Positions 42,701-53,054 of a stretch of 64,000 bases of DNA are shown one piece after another. The notes under the pieces are model-generated. The model made no database searches. It was not told the DNA's origin and saw only the letters and a program-made list of their open reading frames with translations. A program made the position numbers and the translations under genes. Source of the stretch: Asterochloris sp. CNOR1 (Eukaryota > Chlorophyta > Trebouxiophyceae > Trebouxiales > Trebouxiaceae). Each line of letters starts with the position of its first letter. Position 1 is the first letter of the stretch. The stretch lies in assembly GCA_963969365.1 (NCBI GenBank), contig OZ017751.1:1302001-1366000 (forward strand), in the 5' to 3' direction.

Positions 42701-45700
42701 CTGAGAGGCAGCTCTGAGGCGTGAACTGGGTGTTGCAGGACTTCCCAGAGGTGCCCAAACAGCCCGAGTGGAAGGCCAGCAGGAAGCTGGAGCCCGTGGA
42801 CTGGAAGGCGCTCATCAAGAATGCTCAGGAGAAAGGCAAGGAGGTGCCTGAGATGCACTGGGTGGAGCCGGGGGAGGACGCTGCCATGGAGGTGCGCCTC
42901 AACCTAGGATTTAGGTTTTAGGCTCTTCACGTGGTGCTGCTGTGTTGGAGGGCTGCCTGGGATGAGATGACTGCCGCTCATAACTCTGCACAGGACAAGG
43001 CGGTTGCACTGCTTAGAAGCAGGAAAAGACTGCAGCAATGCAGATGCCCCGCCTCATGCGCACTTCGACTGCTGCCACCTTCAGGGTGCACTGCTCTTCA
43101 TTGCAGTCACTGGCTGCCCTGATCAAGGTCTTGCTGTGGTACTGCCGGGTCTGAATAGCTCCATGCTGTTGGGGTTGCCACCAACTATGAGGTTGGCAGC
43201 CCATGCGTGCCAGATCACTGCGTGCTTGGACGGCTGCCTGGGTCAAGGGTCTAGATGGTGACAGCCAGAGTGACAGCCCTTCACATCCACAGCCTCATTG
43301 TGGCACATCTCTTCACCGGCTGCCCCTCAGTCTCTGCACTTCATGGACGGCTTCCTCCAATAGATGCAGTGAAGAGAGGCTGCTGCAATTGTTGTGCTCT
43401 GCAGGCCCTTGCGTACTCCTTGCCCCACTCTATCCCTTCACTCCTCCTGCCACTGTCTGGTGTCTCACATCCTGCACGCCATGACCGGCAAGGGCGCTGT
43501 TCTCAATCTCAAAGGCCCTGCTGGCAACCCAGTATGTTGTGTTGACTGCAAGCCCTCACTCCCAGTCGCAGCTGCCCCCCTGCTGCAGGCCCTAACCGGG
43601 AAGGACGGCTTCCTGCAGAAGGAGCGCTTGGAAAATTATGATGCCCTGCGCAACAAGCCCATGGAGGATGCCACCTCCAACCTGTCTGGCTGGCTCCACT
43701 TCGGGCACCTCAGCCAGCAGCGTGTAGGACTGGAGGCTGGCAAGCACAAGAGCGCCGCCAAAGTGAGCGCCTGAAACGGTCTCGACCTACTTGCTGCTGA
43801 ACGGCTTTGTCTGCGCCTTCAGCTAGGGGATTGTCGGCATGGAGGCTGGCAAGCTCAATAGCGCCTGCGAGGTTAGCATCTGGGTCAAAGGAAACATGAT
43901 CATTTGTGTCATGAGAGCCTCCCTGACCTGGCCCACTTGTTGCTGGTCGAATGGTCTACACTGCCAGCCAGCAGTGTGTGGAGTCCAGGTGGCTGAACAG
44001 CGCCTGCACGGTGATCGCCCCGGAACCCCTGATCCTGGGCCGTTGCTGCTGCATGGCTCTGCATGCACCTCAACCAGCTTCCTGTCGGGGTGGAGGCCCG
44101 CAACCTTCAAGTGCCCCCTGAAGGGGATGCTGATCTGCGGTTGTTAGCTTGTGAAGTGTCAGCTTGTGTAGCGCTGCCCCCTGGCTAATACTTTTTGCAG
44201 CAGAGTCTTTGCTGCACCTGCTCATGGCTGAGCAGACGCAGTGGCTGTTGCCAGAAGCCAAGACATGCTGCATCAGGCACCCTGCTGGACTCAACTCAGA
44301 CTTCCCCTGTGCTGCTGCAGGGGGCGGTGGACAGTCTGCAGGAGGAGCTGCTGGTGCGGGGCGCTCTAGCTGAAAACTTCTGTTTCTATGAGGTGGGGCA
44401 ACCTGAAGGGCAACTTGCCTGGCAGCAAGGCTGAACTTGGCAGTGAAAAGCAGGGCACCCTCAGCAGGCTGCTGCACATTTGGAGTAGCCAGATGTCTGG
44501 AGTGCTGCATTTGGCTGGTACAACCCTGCACCGCTGCCCCTGCAAAACACCCTGCACTGTTGCTGCTGCCCCAGTCGGTCAGGGACTGCCATGGTGCCCT
44601 GACCCTGCACCATTGCTGCTGCATCCAGCTTAGCAGCAAGTGCACAAATGCTGCCTTGAACCTGCACTGCTGCTGTTCACCCCAGTCAGTCAGGCAGCAG
44701 GTGATGCACTGAGCACTCCCTCTGATGACGCTGAAGTGCTGCCCTAACACTGCGCTGCTGTCATCCTGCCAGTCAAGCGTGCAGAGCACTAGAGCAACCC
44801 CTGACCTTGCACTGCTGGTGCTGCAACCAAAGGACACAGTGCCTGCAGTGTATTCACTGGCGCTGTGCAGCAGCAGCAGCAGACCCGAGGCTGTTGCAAG
44901 CTGTGCTGGTGCTACATGCTCACCTGGCACAACTGCTGCTGCAGCCAAAGTACGACAGCCTGGAGTGCGCTGCTGACTGGGCCAAGGACAGCTTAGAGAA
45001 GCACAAGGGCGACAAGCGGGAATGGACATACACAGAGTGAGCACTGTTGCCAAGGGGTTCCCGTGGTGGTGCCTGCCAGCTCTGGCAACTGGCTGTTGCA
45101 GCAACGGCATACAGAGCACTCCTGAGAGCAGAGCAGCAGCTGTAACTGTGGGGGTGCAGCTGCAGTGTTGGGCCATGCAGAGTGCAGCACACGCCATCTG
45201 GGGTTCTCTCCATGTTATGTGTTGGCCCCAGCACGCCGCAGCAGGTGTCATGTGCAAAGTGGATCCCCTGCAGGAAGGAGTTTGAGGATGCTAAGACGCA
45301 CGACGACCTCTGGAATGCGGCACAGCGGGAGATGACACACCTGGGCAAGATGCATGGGTTCATGAGGATGTACTGGGCGAAATGCGTGAGTTCAGGCTGT
45401 CACAAACCTTTGAGTGAGCCTACAACTGGCAGGTGGGATTCATGCTGTGGCTGAATGCTCCTCCGTGCAGCAGCAATGCGCATGCAAGCTCTAAGGCTGC
45501 ACCCCTGACCGCCTGAGCAGGGGTACACGCAATGGGCCGCTGTGGACCCGCCCCTGCCAACAGCTTCTACTGGGGTCCTGCACAGTTGACTATGATGGTG
45601 TGGTGCAGATTCTGGCATGGAGTGAGTCCCCAGAGGAGGCTCTCAGAATCAGCATCTACCTGAATGACAGGTGAGGAATTGCTGCTGTGCACCTGGGTCT

Positions 45701-46021
45701 GCAGCTGGAGTGGCTGCGTGCAGTGAGCTGTACTGTGGTGTTATGCAGGTATGAGCTGGATGGACGTGACCCCAACGGCTATGTGGGCTGCCTATGGGCA
45801 GTCTGTGGCATCCATGATCAGGTGAGCCCCATGCAGTGCGGAAGCAGTGTGGGCTCATCCCACTGGCTGTGCTGAAGAGGATGCATGTCCTGCAGGGCTG
45901 GGGCGAGCGCCCTGTTTTCGGCAAGGTTAGGTGCATGAACTACAATGGCTGCAAGCGCAAATTCAAGATCCAAGCCTACATTGATGGAGTTGAGAACAGA
46001 ATCAAGAATTTGGTCAAGTGA
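39773..46021 (+). CDS. PHR2: Class II CPD photolyase
   Basis: Light-driven, FAD-dependent repair of cyclobutane pyrimidine dimers. Twelve exons: 39773-39972, 40044-40143, 40496-40711, 42200-42340, 42739-42891, 43589-43762, 44321-44392, 44945-45036, 45274-45385, 45609-45670, 45749-45821, 45896-46021; they join in frame to 506 aa. After a charged N-terminal tail with a KGKRK patch (possible nuclear signal), class II landmarks follow: [58 protein letters not shown] (FAD site), [12 protein letters not shown] and [20 protein letters not shown], ending with [12 protein letters not shown]. Intron 3 is unusually long (40712-42199). The symbol follows the algal/plant name for class II photolyase; the family call is very secure. 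Promoter light-response elements were not recognised. Confidence 0.96.
41985..42135. repeat. Tandem repeat in photolyase intron 3
   Basis: Two to three copies of a unit of about 65 bases containing gggtgctcatg/gcgctcatg, gcccactgtggggc and cctgcct(c/a). It lies just before exon 4 and contains several acceptor-like ctgcag strings. Confidence 0.6.
43830..43880. repeat. Decayed copy of the 3' edge of photolyase exon 6
   Basis: Exon 6 ends with a sequence reading [11 protein letters not shown] and then gtgagc (43729-43768). About 110 bases downstream in the intron, ggcatggaggctggcaagct reads [11 protein letters not shown] and is followed by ggttagc, a weakened donor. This is another partial exon-edge duplication. 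Confidence 0.8.
44500..44840. repeat. Imperfect tandem repeat in photolyase intron 7
   Basis: At least four degenerate units of about 60-80 bases share ctgaccctgcac(c/t)(a/g)ttgctgctg, a cag(t/c)c(a/g)gtcag core and gcactgctg(c/g)t. The stretch is rich in tgctgctg. It fills most of the intron between exons 44321-44392 and 44945-45036. Confidence 0.6.
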
Positions 46022-46994
46022 TGATTGCTTTGCCCCAGCTGCCCTGCCCACTTTATTGCAGTCTGAAATTGTAGAAGGTATTGACACTAAGAGCCGCCCA
46101 CACCATTCTGCAAGAAGCAAGTGAGAACACATGATGGACTGGTGGTAGGGGGGTGCAGCACTATGGTGGGCGGTTTGTGGATGGGAGGGTGTCAAACTTT
46201 ACTAGGCAAGAAGCAGGAAGTCTGTCAAAAATCAAATTGAGGTCAGAGGGTGGTGTGGGATGGCTTGTGAAGAGAGTCACCTGCAGATCAAGTATTGAAG
46301 CAGAACGCCTTCCTTGCACTTGAAGCTCATGAACGGGGGCACATGTCTGCGTTGGTGGGTGAGCCAAGAGACCGCCATCCAGAGTGATGTGATCCTGTAC
46401 AGGAAGGAGTGTAGCCTGCTGAGCAGACAAAGGGTGGCAATGATTGATAAAGAGACTCTAGTGGGAGCAGGTCTGAGTAAAGGGCACTGTATTTTGGCAG
46501 GCACTGCTGATGGTTCTGCCGAAAAGCCTACAAGCTGCTCTTCTCTCACTACTCGGCTGGTGGCGCCATCTGCTAGGCATTTGGAGCACTAAAACGAGTC
46601 TTCCTTGTTTGGGCCATGTTGCTTGGACTTGCCTGACTACTAACTACGACACTTTGAGGACTGGAGAGGCCTCTGGAACTTCACTGTGTCACTGGGAGCA
46701 TATTTCTTGGGACTGCCTGCTTGCACACAGCAAAAGCTTTGGCCATGTATTCCTCTGAATGTTCACGGCAGGTTCACGTTGGTCGAATTAGGCTGGCTCT
46801 GCCAGGCCTTATTGGCATCTACTGGCTACAGGCCTGCAACTCCCCCCATAGTGTCAGATTCCTAATATCCTTAAAAGCATTGGGACCAGACCTGCCGTGC
46901 CTCAGCAGCAGCAGCTGGTGCATTCTCAAGAAAAAGAAGCTCACAGCTGCTGACCTCCAAGGAAGACTTGCCTGTCGGTCACATTTTGAGACAC
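46022..46994. other. Intergenic region between photolyase and the MYCBP-like gene
   Basis: Nearly 1 kb with plus-strand genes on both sides. It is more AT-rich than the exons. Short open frames are present but none has a recognisable family or splice support. Confidence 0.4.
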
Positions 46995-47532
46995 ATGGCG
47001 GCAGAGGCCAACAAGAAAGAGGCCTTTAGGCAGTACCTGGAGCAGGCAGGAGTGCTGGACACCATGACAAAGAGTGGGTCTTGCCTGTGCCTTGCTAAGC
47101 TGAGTGGCAGTAATGCTGACTCTGTTTGCTGCTGGTGCAGTCCTTGTGAATTTGTACGAGGAGGGGGAGAAGCCGCAGAATGCCATTGAGTAAGAGCAAG
47201 ACCCTCTCTGAATCTTACTGGAACTGCCCAGCCCCAGCAAGCTTGCCCCACTGCCTGCCTGTTGTCAGGACATGAGCATGTAGTGGAATGGTTGCTGTGC
47301 AGCTACATCAAGGGACTCTTGGGAGCGCCAACCCCCGCAGAGTTCAACGCCTTGAAGTCGGAGAATGAGGTGCTGCAGAAACAGTTGCAGGATGCACAGA
47401 TTCAGATGCAAGAGCTCGCAGCAAAGGTGCGTCAAACGTCTATCGCATGTTCACAAGTATCGCTGCCAACGCAGGTTCAGAGTCATCGATAGGTCACTAC
47501 ATCTGCAGGCGGGGGAGGGTGTCACAGCTTGA
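46995..47532 (+). CDS. MYCBP/AMY-1-like protein
   Basis: Small helical/coiled-coil protein of the c-Myc-binding-protein family; in algae such proteins are often linked to cilia and flagella, but no role can be read from sequence. Exons 46995-47073, 47141-47189 and 47303-47426 join in frame. They give MAAEANKKEAFRQYLEQAG, then VLDTMTK, LVNLYEEGEKPQNAI and YIKGLLGAPTPAEF, the conserved order of the family, followed by a leucine-heptad coil (about residues 60-85). The end is uncertain. One option is a small fourth exon at 47509-47532; another is read-through of the donor at 47427 to a stop at 47492. Length is close to the human 103 aa. It converges on the fibrillin gene, whose stop is at 47597. 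Confidence 0.82.
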
Positions 47533-47596
47533 GGCCCATGAGGAAGTGCTATGGAGCAGTGCCCCCAGCAGCTCTGCTGCTGTGACAGCGAAGCTA

Positions 47597-50527
47597 TCAT
47601 GTCTCCCTCGTATGAATGAAGAGGCTCCCTTTGCTGCCCCTTGTGATCCTCATTGTGTCATCAAGGTACAGCCAGTCCACAAATGCCTGGTCTGCACCCT
47701 TGTCCTTGTTGCTGCGAAAAGGGAAGGGTATTCTGCAACCAGGGGCATAGTGTAAGTCATCACAACACCTGTAGGTCAGAGGCACAGTGCGTGGCACTGC
47801 AGCTGACGAACTTTGCAAGGCCGCAAGAGCAGCTTGGAGCTGCTGTATGAGGGCATCACAGGGCACTTCATGCTGGGGCATGCCGGCACACACTGCAGCG
47901 GCACATAGCGCAATATTGCTGAGGCAAGGTGCAGACCTGAGGGGGCCTAGCTTAGCATAAAGGGTGCTGATGTCAACAATGGTTCTGCTGCTGCCATCAG
48001 GTCTGCAGGTGGCATCTGCATTAATGGACAGCAAGGGGCCCAGCTGCACTGTGTTTTGCAGCTGCCTGTCTGACTTTATGATCTGAAAGTTGTCGGCCAC
48101 TCCGGCCAGCTGGCGCTGCAGTCCATTGGCATTCTCAGCCTGCAGGCAGAGGCCACCATCACTCAGAAAGGTACAGCAGGACTGCATGGCAAGCCAGAAC
48201 AGTTGAAGACGGGTCAACAGCAGGCTAGGCGCTGCCTGTGCGGCCAAATTCTCAAGGGGAGGCTGAAGATCTCTCCCTAAGAAGGGAGAGAAGTCTGGTT
48301 GCTGGGGGAGCTTGAGTAAACAGCGCATCACTGTCAGCACATGCACAGGCAGCCATCTTGCAGGCTGCCTGCGAGTCAAGGCAGAGACCGCCCACTTGAG
48401 GTGACAAAGCGCGGGGCATCCCAGGACCAGCAAACCTGGGCACTCCAGCGCAGGCGCCACTTCCCAACTGCTCTGGGGGACTGCGCTGGCCGACGGTCAC
48501 CTTCCATGCTGCTGGCAGTCACCAGCTGCTCTATGAGGCCCTCTACCTCCTCACGGTTGCAGCCCTTGCTTTGGCAAGCCTCCAGCAGGCGCTGCTTGGG
48601 TGTGATGTCCTTGACCAGCACAAACAGGGTGCCTGGCAGGGCAGCAGTAGGTTGCAGACAGGTGAGGCAGGGACTTTGATGCACTCCGGAGCATGACCAT
48701 TGCTTTGGGTTGACTAGCACAAGCAGGGTGCTTGTAGCAGAAGATGTGGCAGCACACTCAGGCAGGGCAGGGGTCATCATGCAGTGAGGGATTGAACGGC
48801 CAAGCAGCAAGGCGCCTGCAAGCAAAGCAACCTGCCCCAGACACGGGGCACCTGCTGACTGCAAATTGGTGCATGCTTGCAGTGGCCAGCAGTTCACCTT
48901 TGTTGCCTTTGGTCAGCCTGAAGCTTCCATCCTCTGACATGTATGTGATGTCAATCCAGCCCTGCAGCACAGGCACTGCATCTTGAAACCTCAAGAGGCC
49001 ATCGATACAGCTGCAGTGAGAGTTCTGTTGGACAGCAAGAGGCGTCCCAATATGCTGCATGTGCTGGGTTCAGGCTCTTGCCTTGGTCTCGTCCCCAAAA
49101 AGCTTGAATGGCACAGGGTAGGGGACCTTGAACGGGAGCATGCGGAATGTGAAGGCTGCACGATCAAACTGGAAGTCCACCCTCAAGTCCTGCAGCAAGC
49201 CACAAACTAGCATGCTAGGGGGAGCTTGGACGCTCAAGGTCCCTGTTCGTGTTCAGAACAACGACACCCATACAGATACCAGCAGGGCTTGGCAATCAGG
49301 CGGCACAATGAGCTTGCCAATGCCAGGCACAGGTGCTGGAGGCGCATGCCGCCGCACCCGCCTGGCAGGGGGATAGGTCACACTCTTGCCCAGGAAAGGC
49401 AGCCCGGCGCCCTTCCGTGGAGTAAACCCTGGCAGGGGCTGGCTGTCAGTGCTGGCCTCAGCCTCCACCTGCAGTAATGCAAGTCCATTACACTTCAGGC
49501 ACAGCACTTTGCAGTGCGGTCCCCAGAACATGAGATGCAGCGATGCTGTCTGGTGAGCAGCCAGAACTCTTAGAGCAGCATGCAGCCAGTATCAACAGCA
49601 ATTGCTGCAGCAGCCTCAGCTCAAAGCTGTGGCGCTGGCTGCCACAAACAGCAGCAAGCAGACAGCATTGACTAACGCTTTGTGTGGCAGATGCCGGCGA
49701 CCTCATCTGCTTGCCTTGAGGAAGCCAACTTTTGGGCCCAAGTCCACTATGTTGTTCACTCTGGGCCCATCAAGTGAGCTGAACAGAATCTCCTGGTACA
49801 CTGTGAAGGAGTTGACACCTGTAAAGGTCCTTTGAATGGGACTGGCAGTGCCTGGCCGCGTGGTGAACAGCAGGCGCCACCTTCCTTCCAGCAAAGGGGA
49901 AGCTGTGGGAGCCTGCAAGCAGCAGCATGGGCGGCTTGACTGATGCTGGATGCTGGATGCTGGTAGCCAGAGGCCTACAGACGTGAGTGGCTGTAGGGCC
50001 AGGGTGATTTTGAAAGATGCCTGGTTTGTAAGCATGGGCAGCGAGGCCTTGAGGCGCAGCAGACACAGGCAGTGCTTCAAAAGCTCAAGGGCAGCATGAC
50101 AGCTGATGTGCAGCACAGGCCACGCTCACACGCAGGCCCCCATCTTTCTCCAAAAGGTCCACAGCTTCCTGAACTGCAGCTTGCTGTTCTGGGGATATTC
50201 CGCTGACGCCACGTCCCTTCGCTGTGCTTATGGCATCGAGAAGCTGCTGCTGGGCCTGCTGGGTGGCAGGGTTCCTGCTGCGCCAACCCTGCAAACAGGT
50301 GCGCTCACGTAGAGCCACATGGACGCATACTCACCAAAGCACCACTTAAAGCTTGAACACACCACTTGAACTCTCTGCGTCCCAGGGATGATGAGACTCT
50401 GACAGGAGACCTTCAAGTGCATGCTGCGTGTTTGCCGCTGGACAGGCGGATGAGAGATCCAGGCCTGAACAGGCATCCGATCGACGGTCTGGCAGTGCAT
50501 CTGACTTGCATGACTTGAGGAACACAT
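47597..50527 (-). CDS. Plastid fibrillin (PAP) with two tandem domains, PAP12/FBN10-like
   Basis: Plastid lipid-associated protein. Nine exons on the minus strand: 50411-50527, 50130-50288, 49715-49912, 49358-49468, 49082-49189, 48898-48961, 48436-48632, 47937-48139, 47597-47732; they join in frame to 430 aa. The first exon encodes a 39-residue transit-like peptide without acidic clusters. Domain 1 (about 40-255): QQQLLDAISTAKGRG, GRWRLLFTTRPG, PGFTPRKGAGLPFLGKS, VDFQFDRAAFTF, PFKVPYPVPFKLFGDETK, GWIDITYM and RLTKGNKG. Domain 2 (about 256-430): ITPKQRLLEACQSKGC, GKWRLRW, DNFQIIKSDRQLQN, DWLYLDDTMRITRGSKGS. Two introns have GC donors (49714, 49081). The joining of domain 1 to domain 2 (NKG-TLFVLVK) is in frame and matches the fibrillin C-terminal strand, so this is one two-domain gene rather than two genes. 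Assignment to the PAP12 clade is from memory. Confidence 0.88.
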
Positions 50528-50840
50528 TTGAGTTGTGAGATGTCTAAGCACATGAATTGGGGCCTATCTACTTGACCTATAGTAAGCCATGTGACGCCCC
50601 GCAACATGGCGTGAAATTTCAAGGCCTGCTCCGCGGCAGACCTCAGTCCTGGTGTTCATGCCCCACTTAGCCTTCTCGATGTATGACAGATTTGAGGTCA
50701 ATGAGCATCCCTCCTGACCGGCACCCCGTGTCAGCTGGTCACCATGCCATATCGCTGCCCTGCCTTACTAGCACTTCAGTGAGCAGCGGCAACACTTCGT
50801 GGCACACATATAGCCGCGCAAATGCAAGGGGTGGGACCTC
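50528..50840. promoter_or_regulatory. Upstream region between the fibrillin gene and a small plus-strand gene
   Basis: About 310 bases. It should hold the fibrillin promoter and possibly the first exon of the small plus-strand gene; a short ATG frame reading MPHLAFSMYDRFEVNEHPS (from 50660) is the only candidate seen. No element is recognised. Confidence 0.3.
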
Positions 50841-50848
50841 TTGACAGA

Positions 50849-51654
50849 CGCTGAAAAGGACCCAGACAGCGACTGCATCACGAAGGAAGAGTTTGAGGAG
50901 GCACTGGCTGCAGCAAAGGCGCAGAAGGTTTGTGAGTGGCATTCCCGCTCACTAGGGGGCTTGCCTCCCTCGGGCCCACATCTCTCACTGACCTGCAGAG
51001 GATGCGGGAGGAGGAGGCCCAGGCCAAGCCGAATGCTCAGGCACCTGCAGTTGTGTCAGAGCCATCACGTATTGGCTTGAAGGACATTGAGGTGAGCAGA
51101 GGATGCGATTTGTTACGCGGGCTGTCCTTTGGAGAGTAGGCAGCTTTGGGCTGGAGAGAGGCGAGTACAGCCTCCCTGCTCTAACAGGTTCATGTTACGT
51201 TTAGCAGCTTTGGCAAGTGTCAATGGTATGGCAATGTAGTGGTGTCTGAGCAGATCTGTGAAGAATCGAGCACTGGCAGGCAAAAAAGGACTCCCCTGCT
51301 GAGGCAGGCAAGGTTTGCGACATCCTTTGAGCCTGAGTGTTTGAGCATCACCAACATCACCAAAACTCAGGGGAGGGGGATTCGTGTCCCAATACCCAGG
51401 GGAAAGGGGGCTCATGTGCTTGTGTCCATCCTTGCCACTGAGTGTCAACCTGTGCAAAGGTCAAGAGAGCTAGTTGCTTGAGCGCCATGACAGGACATAT
51501 TCAGCCTCGTTCAGTAACCAGACCAAACTATGGGGGGGGTTGCTGGGCCTTGCTGTGTACATGCGTATGTCCTATGCTACAGAAACACCTTGTCTGCTGT
51601 CCAGCGTCCACTCAAAGCAACTGTGCGTCTCTGCCATGTAGGTCTGCGGCAGCA
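50849..51654 (+). CDS. Unrecognised small gene, EF-hand-like acidic segment plus coil (partial model)
   Basis: Two short exons look real. About 50849-50928 (after ttgacag) reads EKDPDSDCITKEEFEEAL, resembling an EF-hand loop and following helix, and ends before a gtttgt donor. 51000-51091 (after acctgcag) reads MREEEAQAKPNAQAP and SRIGLKDIE and ends before gtgagc. A third piece after the acceptor at about 51640 would add VCGSS and a stop. The start exon was not found, so the model is partial. I do not recognise the protein. It is divergent from the fibrillin gene and marks the edge of the accessory island. Confidence 0.35.
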
Positions 51655-52219
51655 GTTAACAGTTGGATCTCCTCTTGTCGGACTGGGAAAGACAGGCCTG
51701 CGTGGTGCTGTCTGCATCTGGCAGTTCGCTGGGCGGGAAATACGCCAAGCTCATGTGGTGCAACCCCAGGCAGCCCTGCTTTGCCTCAGTGTTTTGCGTC
51801 TCAGTGAAGGACCCAGGCGCTTTGGTGGTCATCAAAAAAAGTGAGAAGATCGAAGGCTTGCCAGTACTGCAGTACAAAGTGATTGAGATACTGAGTGGCA
51901 TGTCAGCGCGCTTCCAGTCCAATTTTTGATGACTGCAGGAGTGACAGAGCTCACCAGGTGGGGGGATCTTGCAATCCACCTCACGGGTGTGATGCAGTAA
52001 GTTGTCACAGAGCTTCTTATCTTGGTGGACCATTACATCAAGGAGCGCGAAGAGGCCGGCTCAGTGTCGAGCAAGCACAAGGAAATCAAGGAGAACCTGA
52101 AAGTGCGTGAGGCTCGGCGCTCAGTTGGCCAGTCCCTGGATGCACTTGCGACCATGCATGATGCCAAATGCATATTTCAGCGGGAGGACCAAATGCGTGC
52201 GCTCAAGAAACAGATCTAG
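51655..52219 (+). other. Unassigned open frames (possible decayed gene)
   Basis: Two coherent-looking plus-strand frames: 51663-51929 (contains LSDWERQACVVLSASGSSLGG and LPVLQYKVIEILSGM) and 52022-52219 (a charged helical stretch with YIKEREEAGSVSSKHKEIKE, ending MRALKKQI). Between them a short frame reads VTELTRWGDLAIHLTGVM. Splicing between the pieces does not work cleanly, so this may be a degenerate gene or a fragment of a mobile element. No family is recognised. Confidence 0.3.
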
Positions 52220-52439
52220 AACTCCTAGATGTGCTTGCAAACATGGCGTCACAAGACCACACTTGCCCCGCCCCCTTTCCACATTTAGTAATATTAAAAA
52301 CAGTGGAATGAGTGTAGTGTCTTTTGCATCAGCAGTAGGGGTTCTCTGTCTCCTGAAGGAATGCAGGTTATGGTGGAGTTTTAGCAAGGCAGTATAGCCA
52401 AGCAGGACCGCAACTTTGTAGTTTTTGACAGTCACATCA

Positions 52440-52950
52440 GTGTCTGAGCAGCACCAAAACCACCAGAAGCCAGTGTAGGGAGGTCTCATGAGCTCATATC
52501 TACCCCTATTGCTTGAAGGCAAACTGTGCTAAGGCAAGCAACGCTGGTCTGGGCAGGTAGATGTCACCATGAACACCAAGAAGCACAAGAGGAGGGCTCT
52601 TGCGGGCATGCCTGTCCTTCTTGGATGACATCAGTCTTTGCTGAAGCAGACAGAGCTGAACTGTGAAAGCACCACCACAACCACCAAAAGTCAGGGAGAG
52701 GGGGGCCGCATGCCAGGGATTGGAGGGGCTCGTGTGCCCAGATCATGCTCATGTCTACCCCTTCTGCTTGACATACATCTGTGCCATCTATCTGTCGGGC
52801 AGATGCAGCTGGTCTGGGCAGGTGCGCACCACCAAATCCACTAAAACAGTGATTCACGGGGGGAGGGGCTCGCATGTGCATGCCAATCCTTCATGCCCAG
52901 CATTGCTCTGTGCTCAGGCAGACAGAGCTGGCTGCATTCTCAAATGGGCT
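52440..52950. repeat. Imperfect ~200-bp tandem repeats upstream of the HUH-like ORF
   Basis: Three degenerate units start near 52450, 52665 and 52845. They share caccaaaaccaccaraag-like heads, an agggagg/gggag(g)ggg stretch, ctcatgtctaccccttctgc-like middles, ggtctgggcaggt and cagacagagctg. A further relative lies at about 51345-51420. They end about 100 bases before the intronless ORF at 53055. Confidence 0.6.
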
Positions 52951-53054
52951 ATGATAGAGTCTAAATGAGAGAATCAATCGCAAGTGAGATGATTGTCATG
53001 GGCTGAGCTTTTACTTAGAGATTTCAATCTCACTCCATAAGAAAGCAGGCTAAG

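Noticed and set aside
44070-45257. 395-aa minus-strand open frame, the longest in the photolyase region
   Set aside because: It runs antisense through photolyase exons and repeat-filled introns, is rich in Cys/Ser/Gln from tgctgctg repeats, and has no domain.
51113-51457. Minus-strand frame with a faint reverse-transcriptase-like look
   Set aside because: No catalytic motif; it overlaps the degenerate repeat family seen again at 52440-52950.
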